From Zhuqueibacter pondensis (lineage in GTDB: Bacteria; Zhuqueibacterota; Zhuqueibacteria; Zhuqueibacterales; Zhuqueibacteraceae): 64,000 bases of DNA. Shown here piece after piece: positions 33,070-40,553 of the stretch. Location: the NCBI GenBank assembly GCA_034505955.1, contig JAPDQK010000002.1, forward strand, positions 62,001 through 126,000, given 5' to 3'. The notes under the pieces were generated by a model that was not told the origin of the DNA, did not search any database, and worked only from the letters and a program-made list of their open reading frames with translations. Both the position numbers and the translations under genes were made by a program. The first letter of the stretch is position 1. Every line of letters begins with the position of its first letter.

Positions 33070-33471
33070 ATGAAACGCATGGTGCTGATCATCGAATCGG
33101 AAATCGTTCCGCGTCTACTTTACCAAGCCAAATTCCAAGCTGCAGGCTTTGAAACCATCGCTGTAGGTTCTGGACAAGAGGCGTTGGCTGTTGTCCAACG
33201 GCAGAAAATCGACATTGTGGTGATGGATTTGTTTGCCAAAACCTATCGCAGTCTGGAGATTATGGAAGCTCTGGTTACAACAAAACCGCAGTTGCCAATT
33301 CTGCTCGACGCGGCGATTTACGATTTCTGGAAGCACGCACATGAAAATATTAGAGAGGTCTATGCGGCGTTGACGCCTGATCTGAAGGTCTTGCTTGATG
33401 AAACCAATCGTTTGATTGGCAAGAAAGCTCCAATTCGCATGGAAGCACAACAACAGTATTGGGAAGACTGA
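33070..33471 (+). CDS. Stand-alone, degenerate receiver-domain protein
   Basis: 133 residues; the start at 33070 is chosen because GAAGG lies 9 bases upstream, while the ATG at 33061 abuts it. Fold pattern of a response-regulator receiver: RMVLIIESEIVPRLLYQAKF (acidic residues partly kept as Glu), GSGQEALAVVQRQKIDIVVM with the phospho-acceptor Asp in VVMDLF. The usual Thr/Ser and Lys positions are not clear (LPILLDAAIYDFWKHAHENI). It has no output domain. It is last in the 32115-33471 group and just before an OmpR-type pair; any link is unproven. Confidence 0.75.
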   Translation: MKRMVLIIESEIVPRLLYQAKFQAAGFETIAVGSGQEALAVVQRQKIDIVVMDLFAKTYRSLEIMEALVTTKPQLPILLDAAIYDFWKHAHENIREVYAALTPDLKVLLDETNRLIGKKAPIRMEAQQQYWED

Positions 33472-33629
33472 CGGCCTGAATTAACTTGCCAGTGGTAAAT
33501 CAATTTTGGGCTTGCTTTCCTCGAGTAGAGATGTTAAATCTATGTAGCCTGGTAAGCGAAACGATGTCAATTCATGAATTACATTTAACTGCGGCACCAG
33601 AACGTGAATATCATTTGGAAGACAAGCCC

Positions 33630-34307
33630 ATGCGCATTTTGGTGGTTGAAGACGAAAAGAAAGTGGCGGCGTTTTTGCACAAAGGTTTGGCGCAGGAATC
33701 CTATTCTGTTGACGTCGCCGGCAACGGCAAGCGCGCGCTGGAGTTGGCGCTGAGCGAGCCGTATGATTTGATCATTCTCGATCTGCTACTGCCGGGTTTG
33801 GACGGCATCAGCGTTTTGCGGGAATTGCGGCGGCACCACGTTTCCGCGCCCGTGCTCATTCTCACCGCCCGCAAAGAAGTAGATGACCGCGTCAGCGGCC
33901 TGGACGCCGGCGCCGATGATTATCTCGTCAAGCCGTTTGCGTTTTCGGAATTGTTGGCGCGGGTACGAGCCCTGTTGCGCCGCCAGGCCCCTGACCGCAG
34001 CGCCATTCTGCAAATGGCCGATCTCACCGTCGATCCGGTGACGCATCGGGTGACGCGCGGCGAGCGCGAAATCGAGCTGACCCCGCGCGAATATGCGGTG
34101 CTGGATTATCTCTTGCGCAACGCCGGTCGTGTGATGACGCGCACGCTCATCGCCGAGCACGTGTGGGATTATCATTTCGACAGCGACACCAATCTCATCG
34201 ACGTGTACGTCAAACGCTTGCGCGAGAAACTGGAAGCCGGCGGCGAGAAGCGGCTGCTGCACACGGTGCGCGGCATCGGTTACGTCATGCGCGAGGACGG
34301 GCGATGA
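33630..34307 (+). CDS. OmpR/PhoB-family response regulator
   Basis: 225 residues from ATG 33630 (GGAAG upstream); the frame is open earlier but the protein proper begins MRILVVEDEKKVAAFL. The receiver has the acidic pair (VEDE), phospho-Asp in LIILDLLLPGLDG, Thr in ILTARKEVDDRV and Lys in DDYLVKPFAFSELL. The C-terminal winged helix has ELTPREYAVLDYLLRNAGRV and NLIDVYVKRLREKL. It overlaps the kinase gene by ATGA. The best general match is to heavy-metal or envelope-stress pairs (CusR-like), but no metal efflux gene is near, so the signal is unknown. Confidence 0.95.
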   Translation: MRILVVEDEKKVAAFLHKGLAQESYSVDVAGNGKRALELALSEPYDLIILDLLLPGLDGISVLRELRRHHVSAPVLILTARKEVDDRVSGLDAGADDYLVKPFAFSELLARVRALLRRQAPDRSAILQMADLTVDPVTHRVTRGEREIELTPREYAVLDYLLRNAGRVMTRTLIAEHVWDYHFDSDTNLIDVYVKRLREKLEAGGEKRLLHTVRGIGYVMREDGR

Positions 34308-35719
34308 AGGAGATCTCCTTGCGCGCGAAATTGACGCTGTGGTACTCGGCGCTGTTTGCGGTCACGGTGATCGCCTTTGCGCTCGCCGCGCAGGCGCTGC
34401 GCAGCCGTGCGCTGCTCAATCAATTCGACAATGAATTGCGCGATGAGTTGCGGTGGGCGGAAATTCTGCTGAGCACGATCAAAGTGGAGGCGTTGCTCAC
34501 CGAGGGCGAGGTGAAGGCCGCGCTGGTCACCAAACTTCGCGATGACATCGCCCAGCATTTCATGCTCAACCGTTCGACGCATCTGTTGGAGATTCGCGCC
34601 CACAGTGGGCAGCTCATTTATCGTTCGGTGTCGCCTAATGACACGCTCTCGCAGCTCTTCGACACGGAAGCACGGTTTGATCATCCCGTCACTGTGGCCT
34701 ACGGCGAGGATGATTTTCGTGTCTTGCAAAAGCAGACGCCCAAATATCGAATCAATTTGGCGGTGTCACTGCGTCCGCTCTACGACATTCAGTGGCAGCT
34801 CGCGCGCACCTTTCTTTGGTTGGTGCCCCTGGCAATGGCGGTAGCGGTCGGCGGCGGCTGGCTCCTGGCCAAATATTCGATGCGGCCGGTAACGCGCGTG
34901 ATTCAGGCGGCGCGGCAAATCACCGCCACCAATTTGAGCCAGCGCCTGCCAACCTATCCGGCGCAGGACGAAATCGGCGCATTGGTGGAAACCGTGAATG
35001 ATTTGATTGCGCGCATCGAACAGGGCGTCGGGCGCCTCGAGGAGTTTTCGCAAAATGTAGCGCACGAGCTGCGCACGCCGTTGACCATTCTGCGCGGTGA
35101 AATGGAGTTGGCGCTTGCCGGCAATACCGGCGCTCCCGAATTGCGTCGCATCATGGCCAGTGCGCTGGAAGAGATCAGCCGCGCCGCCAAAATCGTCGAG
35201 AGTCTGCTCTTTCTCGCGCACGTTGATTCTGGCAAGATGGAAGCGAAAAAAGAGCGCGTGGCGCTGGACCTTCTGGCTGCCGAGGTATTCGAGGATGCGC
35301 AAGCGCTCGCAGAAGGTCGCCCTCTGCATCTGGCGCTCACGGCGCCGGAGCAGGTGGTGGTGGCCGGCGATGCGAGCCGCTTGCGCCGGCTCTTGCTGAA
35401 TTTGGTGGAGAACGCCATCAAATACACGCCAGAGGGCAAAGTGGAAATTAGCGTGCGCCGCTCCAACACGCAGGCGATCATCATCGTGAGTGACACTGGC
35501 ATCGGCATTGCGCCGGAACATCTCGAGCACATCTTCGAGCGATTTTATCGTATCGATCCCGACCGCAGTCGCGAGACCGGCGGCAGCGGTTTGGGGCTGT
35601 CAATTTGCGCGGCAATTGCCCACGCACATGGCGGCGAAATTCGCGTGGAAAGTACGGTGGGAAAAGGCAGCACGTTTGAAGTGAAACTGCCGCTGGTGGA
35701 AAATCGAAAAGAAGTTTAA
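34304..35719 (+). CDS. Membrane sensor histidine kinase, partner of the OmpR-type regulator
   Basis: 471 residues. The first membrane helix is LTLWYSALFAVTVIAFALAA, then a periplasmic domain of about 120 residues, then a second helix (LARTFLWLVPLAMAVAVGGG). A HAMP segment (ATNLSQRLPTYPAQDEIGAL), HisKA with His in NVAHELRTPLTILRG and HATPase boxes NLVENAIKYTPEGK, DTGIGIAPEHLEHIFERFYR, GGSGLGLSI follow. The start ATG overlaps the regulator's stop (ATGA). A CusS-like architecture; ligand unknown. Confidence 0.95.
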   Translation: MKEISLRAKLTLWYSALFAVTVIAFALAAQALRSRALLNQFDNELRDELRWAEILLSTIKVEALLTEGEVKAALVTKLRDDIAQHFMLNRSTHLLEIRAHSGQLIYRSVSPNDTLSQLFDTEARFDHPVTVAYGEDDFRVLQKQTPKYRINLAVSLRPLYDIQWQLARTFLWLVPLAMAVAVGGGWLLAKYSMRPVTRVIQAARQITATNLSQRLPTYPAQDEIGALVETVNDLIARIEQGVGRLEEFSQNVAHELRTPLTILRGEMELALAGNTGAPELRRIMASALEEISRAAKIVESLLFLAHVDSGKMEAKKERVALDLLAAEVFEDAQALAEGRPLHLALTAPEQVVVAGDASRLRRLLLNLVENAIKYTPEGKVEISVRRSNTQAIIIVSDTGIGIAPEHLEHIFERFYRIDPDRSRETGGSGLGLSICAAIAHAHGGEIRVESTVGKGSTFEVKLPLVENRKEV

Positions 35720-35742
35720 GCAGGCTTCCATTATCCTCTCAA

Positions 35743-35804
35743 GCGGATTGCAGATATTAGCGCTTCGCTGTTGCGCACGACAGAAAAGCGTCTCTACAAT
35801 CCGC
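35743..35804. repeat. 62-bp palindromic element with GCGGATTG ends
   Basis: GCGGATTG (35743-35750) and CAATCCGC (35797-35804) form the ends, with GCAGATATTAGCGCTTCGCTG inside folded partly on itself. A second element with the same ends is at 36361-36417, on the other side of the SnoaL-like gene. Confidence 0.5.
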
Positions 35805-35916
35805 ATTTTGAAAATTAATAGCCTCCGTTAGGTCGGAGTTCTATGCTCGAATAACCAACGCGCTTTAATTTTTAAGCGTCTGATCAAGACGTGTGAACTA
35901 AATTTGGAGATTATCT

Positions 35917-36336
35917 ATGGCTGTACTGAATGCCACCCAATTGCTCGAGCAATGGGTGATGACTTTCAATCGCGGCGACGTTGAAGGATCACAAAAGTTG
36001 TATGCTCCCAATGCCACGCAGGAGGAAATTGGCACGGGGCGCACGTTGAAAAAAGAAGAAATCCCGGCAGCTTTTCAAGGTTGGCGCACCGCCTTTCCGG
36101 ATGCCGCCGGCAAGGTCACTCGCGTTATCGCCAGCCGCAATGTCGCTGCCGGCGAAATTGTCTGGACCGGCACGCACAAAGGCGAGTTGATGGGAAAGCC
36201 CGCCACCAACCAAAAGGTGACGGTGCATGCAGTGGCGATTCTCACCGCTGAAAATGGGCTCATCAAACACCTCCGGCATTACATCGATGTTGCCGGCTTG
36301 ACGAAACAACTTGAAGCGGCGCCGAAGCCGGTTTAA
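35917..36336 (+). CDS. SnoaL-like/ester-cyclase-family protein
   Basis: 139 residues. NTF2-like/SnoaL features: LEQWVMTFNRGDVEGSQKLY, AAFQGWRTAFPDAAGKV, EIVWTGTHKGELMGKPATNQ, and LIKHLRHYIDVAGLTKQLE. The family binds small hydrophobic molecules or acts as cyclase/isomerase; substrate unknown. It is a single gene with palindromic elements on both sides. GGAG lies about 8 bases before the ATG. Confidence 0.88.
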   Translation: MAVLNATQLLEQWVMTFNRGDVEGSQKLYAPNATQEEIGTGRTLKKEEIPAAFQGWRTAFPDAAGKVTRVIASRNVAAGEIVWTGTHKGELMGKPATNQKVTVHAVAILTAENGLIKHLRHYIDVAGLTKQLEAAPKPV

Positions 36337-36360
36337 GCCAGAATGACGCTCCTTTCCATC

Positions 36361-36417
36361 GCGGATTGCGGATTATCGCTGATCTCCGGCCAGAGTGAGG
36401 CGAAATCTGCAATCCGC
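36361..36417. repeat. 57-bp palindromic element with GCGGATTG ends
   Basis: GCGGATTGCGGATT (36361-36374) pairs with AATCTGCAATCCGC (36404-36417) with one mismatch. It is the counterpart of the element at 35743-35804. Confidence 0.55.
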
Positions 36418-36631
36418 ATGTTGACCCCGCTGGATAGAGCATTCCATGGCCTTTTGAACAACATTGTCCAACAGAGTGAAAGCTGTTGGCCTTACCAAAG
36501 TCATGATGTGAGTAGAAGCGATGCTCTTTCGCGCAGTAACGCACTACCCACAAACCAAGAAGCCGCCAGGGCGCAAACCATGTCCCACCCCTGGCGACTT
36601 CCTTTTAAGTTGGTTAAATCCGGGGTTGCTT

Positions 36632-37261
36632 ATGAAATGTGCAAGTGTATTGAAATTTGCTGTTGGTCTGTTTACAGTGGCGGTCGTTGTGGGCTGCGCC
36701 GAAATTCCGCAAAAAGAAATCGACACCGCACAGACCGCACTTGAGGAGGCGACGAAAGCCGAGGCCGACCGTTACGCACCGGTAGAATTTATGGCGGCGC
36801 GAGATTCGTTGCACGCCGCCATGGCTGAGATCGATCGCGCAAAATCTCAGTTTCCGTTGCTGCGAAGCTTTGGCGAGGCCATACAAAAGTTGCAATCGGC
36901 AACTCTGGCCGCCAATCATGCTTTGGGTGTCGCCAAGGTCAACAAAGAACGCGCCCAAAACGAGACGTCGAATTTTCTCAAACAAGCGCGCGCAGCCGTC
37001 GATCGTGACAAAGTTTTGTTGCAACAAGCGCCGAAAGGCAAGGATGGCCGCGCCGTTGTCGTGGAGATTCAAAATGACCTGGCAACTGTCGAAGCAGCCA
37101 TTGCCGCCGCCGACAGCGTGAGGCGCACCGGTGATTATCTCACCGCCCGCGACAAAGCCAATGCTTGTCTCACCAACGCCAAGGCGATTGGGCAAGAGTT
37201 GAAAGACGCCATAGACAAAAAGAAAGCGAGGTCGTCGACCAAAGGTCGAGGCCGCACATAG
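36632..37261 (+). CDS. Coiled-coil lipoprotein (DUF4398-like)
   Basis: 209 residues from ATG 36632. Lipoprotein signal (SVLKFAVGLFTVAVVVGC). The mature chain is nearly all helix, with repeated Ala/Glu/Arg-rich stretches: TAQTALEEATKAEADRYAPV, FMAARDSLHAAMAEIDRAKS and AIAAADSVRRTGDYLTARDK. The AR-YAP-F..A...L..A pattern is that of DUF4398 envelope lipoproteins. It ends in a basic tail. The region before it (36418-36631) has no gene. Function is unknown, probably structural in the periplasm. Confidence 0.78.
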   Translation: MKCASVLKFAVGLFTVAVVVGCAEIPQKEIDTAQTALEEATKAEADRYAPVEFMAARDSLHAAMAEIDRAKSQFPLLRSFGEAIQKLQSATLAANHALGVAKVNKERAQNETSNFLKQARAAVDRDKVLLQQAPKGKDGRAVVVEIQNDLATVEAAIAAADSVRRTGDYLTARDKANACLTNAKAIGQELKDAIDKKKARSSTKGRGRT

Positions 37262-37391
37262 TTTCTCTCATCTATTATTTTTCCTCACCATTCAGAAAAC
37301 AGTCAGGCGCTTTCATGATGACGGGCTGATTCGTAAATCGTAAAACAGGCGCTTGGAGCACAAAGTGTGTTTTAGGAGTAAAGCACAACTT

Positions 37392-37637
37392 ATGCAGGCA
37401 GAAGAAGATACAAATTACGTTCTCGTTTTTCGCTCAGGAAAGCTTGATGAGATCGAGATGGCCACGGAGGCGCTGCAAGAGGCGCACCTTCCTTATTGCA
37501 CCCAGAAAGAAACCCCCAATTGTTTGATCGAAGCCACGCCGGAGCTGCCCGCGCCGTGGTTGGCATGTTGGCTTATCTGCGTGCCTCAGAACGTGGAAAG
37601 CCAAGCCCAAAAGATTCTTTCCGCGCTGCCACTTTAA
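37392..37637 (+). CDS. DUF2007-like small protein
   Basis: 81 residues from ATG 37392; AGGAG lies about 12 bases upstream and a TTG thirteen codons earlier is less likely. NYVLVFRSGKLDEIEMATEA, LQEAHLPYCTQKE and WLICVPQNVESQAQKILSAL resemble the small alpha/beta DUF2007 domain (putative signal-transducing, PII-like fold). No membrane segment. Stands alone. Confidence 0.65.
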   Translation: MQAEEDTNYVLVFRSGKLDEIEMATEALQEAHLPYCTQKETPNCLIEATPELPAPWLACWLICVPQNVESQAQKILSALPL

Positions 37638-37783
37638 ATACGGGGAAACCACTAGCGTAGTTTTAGGCCATTTGCATACGTTCAAGGTGGCGGCGCGTTT
37701 TTGCGATAAGCATTTTGTTTGCATTATTGATATGGCTGATCAGGACGCTCGTTTAAAATTTTTTTGAAAAGAGGAGCACGGCC

Positions 37784-37882
37784 ATGAAACGCATTGTTTT
37801 CATTGCCGGAATCGTGCTGGCGATCACGGCCATGGTTTTGGTCACGCGACAGGCAAAAAAACGGAATCCAGCAAAAGCATAA
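37784..37882 (+). CDS. 32-residue single-span membrane miniprotein
   Basis: Below the usual length cut-off. It has GAGGAG 8 bases before the ATG. Begins MKRIVFIAGIVLAITAMVLV, one membrane helix, followed by a strongly basic tail (TRQAKKRNPAKA). Such proteins are often regulators or subunits of larger membrane complexes. No neighbour shows which. The Shine-Dalgarno and the composition support translation, but nothing more. Confidence 0.55.
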   Translation: MKRIVFIAGIVLAITAMVLVTRQAKKRNPAKA

Positions 37883-38040
37883 GCGCTCAATGGAGCTAAA
37901 GGCGATCACCGCAGGCACGATGGAAAGTCGTCGTGTGCCTCCAGTTGTGATGGGCATGTTTACAGCAAAATGACCATGTAAGGATGGTTCGATCTCTTTG
38001 CGCCGCCACAGTGAATACCTGCACCATCCCCGGGGCTCAT

Positions 38041-38610
38041 ATGCAACCGAATCGTCATTTGATAAACTGGCTTGACACCAATCTCCCGATTTACTTTAAA
38101 GATTTTAATGAAAGTCGAGGTCAGGGCAAACGCGCGCTCGTCGTCGGTTGTGGCTTGGGCGATGACGCGGAGGCCCTTGCCCAACGCGGCTTTAGCGTCA
38201 CCGCATTTGATATTTCGCCTCACGCTATCTTGTGGTGTCAACAACGTTTCCCCTCGTCGCGCGTCAATTATGTCGTCGCCGACCTTTTTGAGTCGCCCCG
38301 CGAATGGAACGGCGCTTTCGCGCTGGTCGTCGAGATTGACACCTTGCAAGTCGTTCCGCCGCCGCTGCGCCCAACCGCGATTGCCGCGATTGCACGCTAT
38401 GTGGCGAACGACGGTCTGCTGCTGGTCATCGCGCGTGGCCGTGAAGAACACGAGGACATTGGCCACTTACCCTGGCCGCTCAGCAGAGCGGAGCTGCAAC
38501 TCTTCGCACAGACCGACCTTGAACAGATCAGTTTTGAGGAGTTCTATGATGATGAAACATTACTGATACGAAGGTTCAAAGTGCTGTATCGCAAACACGG
38601 TGCGCGCTAA
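38041..38610 (+). CDS. Class I SAM-dependent methyltransferase, short N terminus
   Basis: About 189 residues. The SAM-binding motif ALVVGCGLGDDAEALAQRGF, then SVTAFDISPHAILWC, VNYVVADLFESP, ALVVEIDTLQVVPPPLRPTA, and NDGLLLVIARGREE. This is the thiopurine-methyltransferase-like group. The usual N-terminal segment with the PW(D) motif is missing. The frame is open to ATG 37984, but the extra 19 residues (MVRSLCAATVNTCTIPGAH) look non-native and the start is uncertain. It may be N-terminally truncated. Substrate unknown. Confidence 0.75.
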   Translation: MQPNRHLINWLDTNLPIYFKDFNESRGQGKRALVVGCGLGDDAEALAQRGFSVTAFDISPHAILWCQQRFPSSRVNYVVADLFESPREWNGAFALVVEIDTLQVVPPPLRPTAIAAIARYVANDGLLLVIARGREEHEDIGHLPWPLSRAELQLFAQTDLEQISFEEFYDDETLLIRRFKVLYRKHGAR

Positions 38611-38747
38611 CCGACGCCTTTCTGCTGCTGTTGAAAAAAATTTTTCAAAAAATTTGGAAAAAATTCTTGCCAAAGAGGGAATGATATATTTAAATTTGAA
38701 ATTTGTGTTAATAAATGGAACGGAAACGTCTTTCATCGAGGAGGTAT

Positions 38748-39089
38748 ATGCCCGTCATAACACAAACAATCTCATTGCTCATCTTGTCCAATCTGTTCAT
38801 GACTTTTGCCTGGTATGGACATCTCAAAAACCTGCAAGGCAGCAAGTGGTACATCGCCGCAATTGCGAGTTGGAGTATCGCACTATTCGAATATTTGATT
38901 CAAGTGCCGGCCAATCGCCTCGGCTTTACGGTCTTGAGCCTGCCGCAGTTGAAAATTATACAGGAAGTCGTCACGCTGTCGGTGTTTGTCCCTTTTTCCA
39001 TCTATTACATGAAGCAACCCATCAAGCTCGATTATCTGTGGGCATTTTTGTGTCTGCTGGGCGCGGTTTATTTTATTTTCAGAAAGTGA
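38748..39089 (+). CDS. DUF486-family small membrane protein
   Basis: 113 residues with four membrane helices: ITQTISLLILSNLFMTFAWY, SWSIALFEYLIQVPANRLG, LPQLKIIQEVVTLSVFVPFS, and LDYLWAFLCLLGAVYFIF. It matches the DMT-superfamily DUF486 pattern (TFAWYGHLK, YIAAIASWSIALFEYLIQVP). GAGGAGG precedes the ATG. A long plus-strand open frame overlapping it (from 38600) is a shadow until 39110. Function unknown, transporter-like. Confidence 0.9.
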   Translation: MPVITQTISLLILSNLFMTFAWYGHLKNLQGSKWYIAAIASWSIALFEYLIQVPANRLGFTVLSLPQLKIIQEVVTLSVFVPFSIYYMKQPIKLDYLWAFLCLLGAVYFIFRK

Positions 39090-39109
39090 AATTGGAAAGG
39101 GCGAGTCGT

Positions 39110-39796
39110 ATGCAAACCCAAGCTCAAGAATCCAACGATCTGGTGGTGTTTATGATCCGGCGGGAGTCCCGATGCGCCGAGTGTGGTGAGGAGCTGTGGC
39201 CCGGTCGGTTCATCACCCTCGAGAAAAAAGGCGCGCTGTGCTTGTCGTGCGCCGATCTGGATCATCTCGAATATTTGCCTGCTGGCGATGCCGCGCTCAC
39301 ACGACGCGCCACCAAATACTCGCGCATACACGCCAAAGTTTTGCGATGGAGTCGCACGCGCAAACGTTACGAGCGCCAGGGCATTCTCGTGGAGACCGAG
39401 GCGCTGGAAAAGGCGGAGGAAGAATGTTTGGCTGATGCTGAGGCGCGCGAAAGGCGGCGACAGCGGGAGGCCGAGAAGCGGGAGATCATCGATCAACAAT
39501 ATGTAGCCGAATTTGCCAAACATATTCTTGAAATTTTCCCCAAATGTCCAATCGACACCGCTGAGAAGATTGCCCAGCACGCTTGCAAAAAATACAGCGG
39601 CCGTGTTGGCAGAAGCGCCATGGCAAAGGAGTTCGATCCGCAAGCGATCCTGCTCGCCGTTCGCGCGCACGTGCGGCATCAATACACCAACTATGACGAG
39701 TTGTTATCTCGCGGCTATGGTCGGCATGATGCGCGTGCTGTGGTTGATAATAAAGTAGAGCGTATTCTTGATAAATGGCGCGAGGAAGAAACTTGA
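39110..39796 (+). CDS. DUF2293-domain protein with N-terminal zinc ribbon
   Basis: 228 residues from ATG 39110 (GGAAAGG upstream). CxxC pairs at ESRCAECGEELW and GALCLSCADLDHLEYLPAGD form a zinc ribbon. Then come TRRATKYSRIHAKVLRWSRT and a charged helix. The C-terminal 90 residues are DUF2293: FPKCPIDTAEKIAQHACKKY, DPQAILLAVRAHVRHQYTNY, LSRGYGRHDARAVVDNKVER. The family is typically a cytosolic RNA- or DNA-associated protein of unknown role. Located 21 bp after DUF486. Confidence 0.88.
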   Translation: MQTQAQESNDLVVFMIRRESRCAECGEELWPGRFITLEKKGALCLSCADLDHLEYLPAGDAALTRRATKYSRIHAKVLRWSRTRKRYERQGILVETEALEKAEEECLADAEARERRRQREAEKREIIDQQYVAEFAKHILEIFPKCPIDTAEKIAQHACKKYSGRVGRSAMAKEFDPQAILLAVRAHVRHQYTNYDELLSRGYGRHDARAVVDNKVERILDKWREEET

Positions 39797-39844
39797 TTTT
39801 GTCCACTAAAAGGCTTACATTTTATAAAAACAGGAGACTTCGCC

Positions 39845-40111
39845 ATGCCCAAAGAAACACAAATAAACATTCAAATGGAAAGCCAATTAAGGGATGAGGC
39901 CGAAAAGATCTTCAAAAGGCTGGGTTTTTCTTTCAGTGAAGCAGTAAATATCTTTCTTCGCCAGGTCGTCCGGCAAAAGGGATTTCCATTCGATGTCAAA
40001 ATTCCCAACGAAGAGACCATTCGTGCATTTGGAGAGACGGAACGCAACAAGGATGGACTGCCCACCTATGATTCGCCTGAAAAACTATTTGCAGAGATGG
40101 ACAAATGGTAA
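39845..40111 (+). CDS. RelB/DinJ-family antitoxin
   Basis: 88 residues. N-terminal ribbon-helix-helix (TQINIQMESQLRDEAEKIFK, RLGFSFSEAVNIFLRQVV) with the QKGFPFDVKIPN tail typical of DinJ. Probably a dimer that binds its own promoter and neutralises the YafQ-type toxin encoded next. AGGAG precedes the ATG; the toxin ORF overlaps its end by seven bases. Confidence 0.92.
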   Translation: MPKETQINIQMESQLRDEAEKIFKRLGFSFSEAVNIFLRQVVRQKGFPFDVKIPNEETIRAFGETERNKDGLPTYDSPEKLFAEMDKW

Positions 40112-40416
40112 AGCGCCTCAAGCTCGGGAAAATTCGTGGTGCAAGTACTTTGAAAATCAAGGAAGGCTTTTGTTTCCGTGAAGACGTCAAGCGAATGAAG
40201 AAGCGGGGCAAGTCTCTCAATGGCCTCAAAAAAGTTATCGAATTGTTGGCCAGTGGCAAACCTCTGCCTGACAATTTCAAGGATCACTCATTGACCAGAG
40301 AATGGTCAGAATATCGAGAATGCCATGTTGAAGCGGACTTCCTTTTGATTTACAAAATCGAAAGCGAAGTGTTGATCCTTGAACGTGTCGGCACTCATAA
40401 GGACCTCTTCCAATAA
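40105..40416 (+). CDS. YafQ/RelE-family mRNA-interferase toxin
   Basis: 103 residues. Family landmarks: FREDVKRMKKRGKSLNGLKK, VIELLASGKPLPDNFKDHSL, EWSEYRECHVEADFLLIYKI, and VLILERVGTHKDLFQ (conserved DH, ECH and His near the end, which make up the active site). It is slightly longer at the N terminus than the 92-residue YafQ. Overlaps the antitoxin by seven bases, so expression is coupled. It would cut ribosome-bound mRNA. Confidence 0.93.
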   Translation: MVKRLKLGKIRGASTLKIKEGFCFREDVKRMKKRGKSLNGLKKVIELLASGKPLPDNFKDHSLTREWSEYRECHVEADFLLIYKIESEVLILERVGTHKDLFQ

Positions 40417-40469
40417 CCATCCTATAGTATTACTCTCGAAAAACTATCACGATCGCGAAGATTTTTAGC

Positions 40470-40551
40470 GCAAGCTTCCCTACGGGCGTAGCCCATGGGC
40501 GTAGCCAGCTTGCTTTTGTTTGCAGACTGGCTACGCCCGTAGGGAAGTCTG
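40470..40551. repeat. Copy of the CCTACGG intergenic repeat family
   Basis: CCCTACGGGCGTAGCC and GGCTACGCCCGTAGGG are inverted relative to each other around CAGCTTGCTTTTGTTTGCAG. It lies in the gap between the convergent yafQ-type and CHASE2 genes and might form a terminator-like hairpin. Confidence 0.65.
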
Positions 40552-40553
40552 CG

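Noticed and set aside
38600..39109. Upstream extension of the DUF2293 frame
   Set aside because: It overlaps DUF486 in another frame, and a ribosome-binding site and protein-like sequence begin only at 39110.
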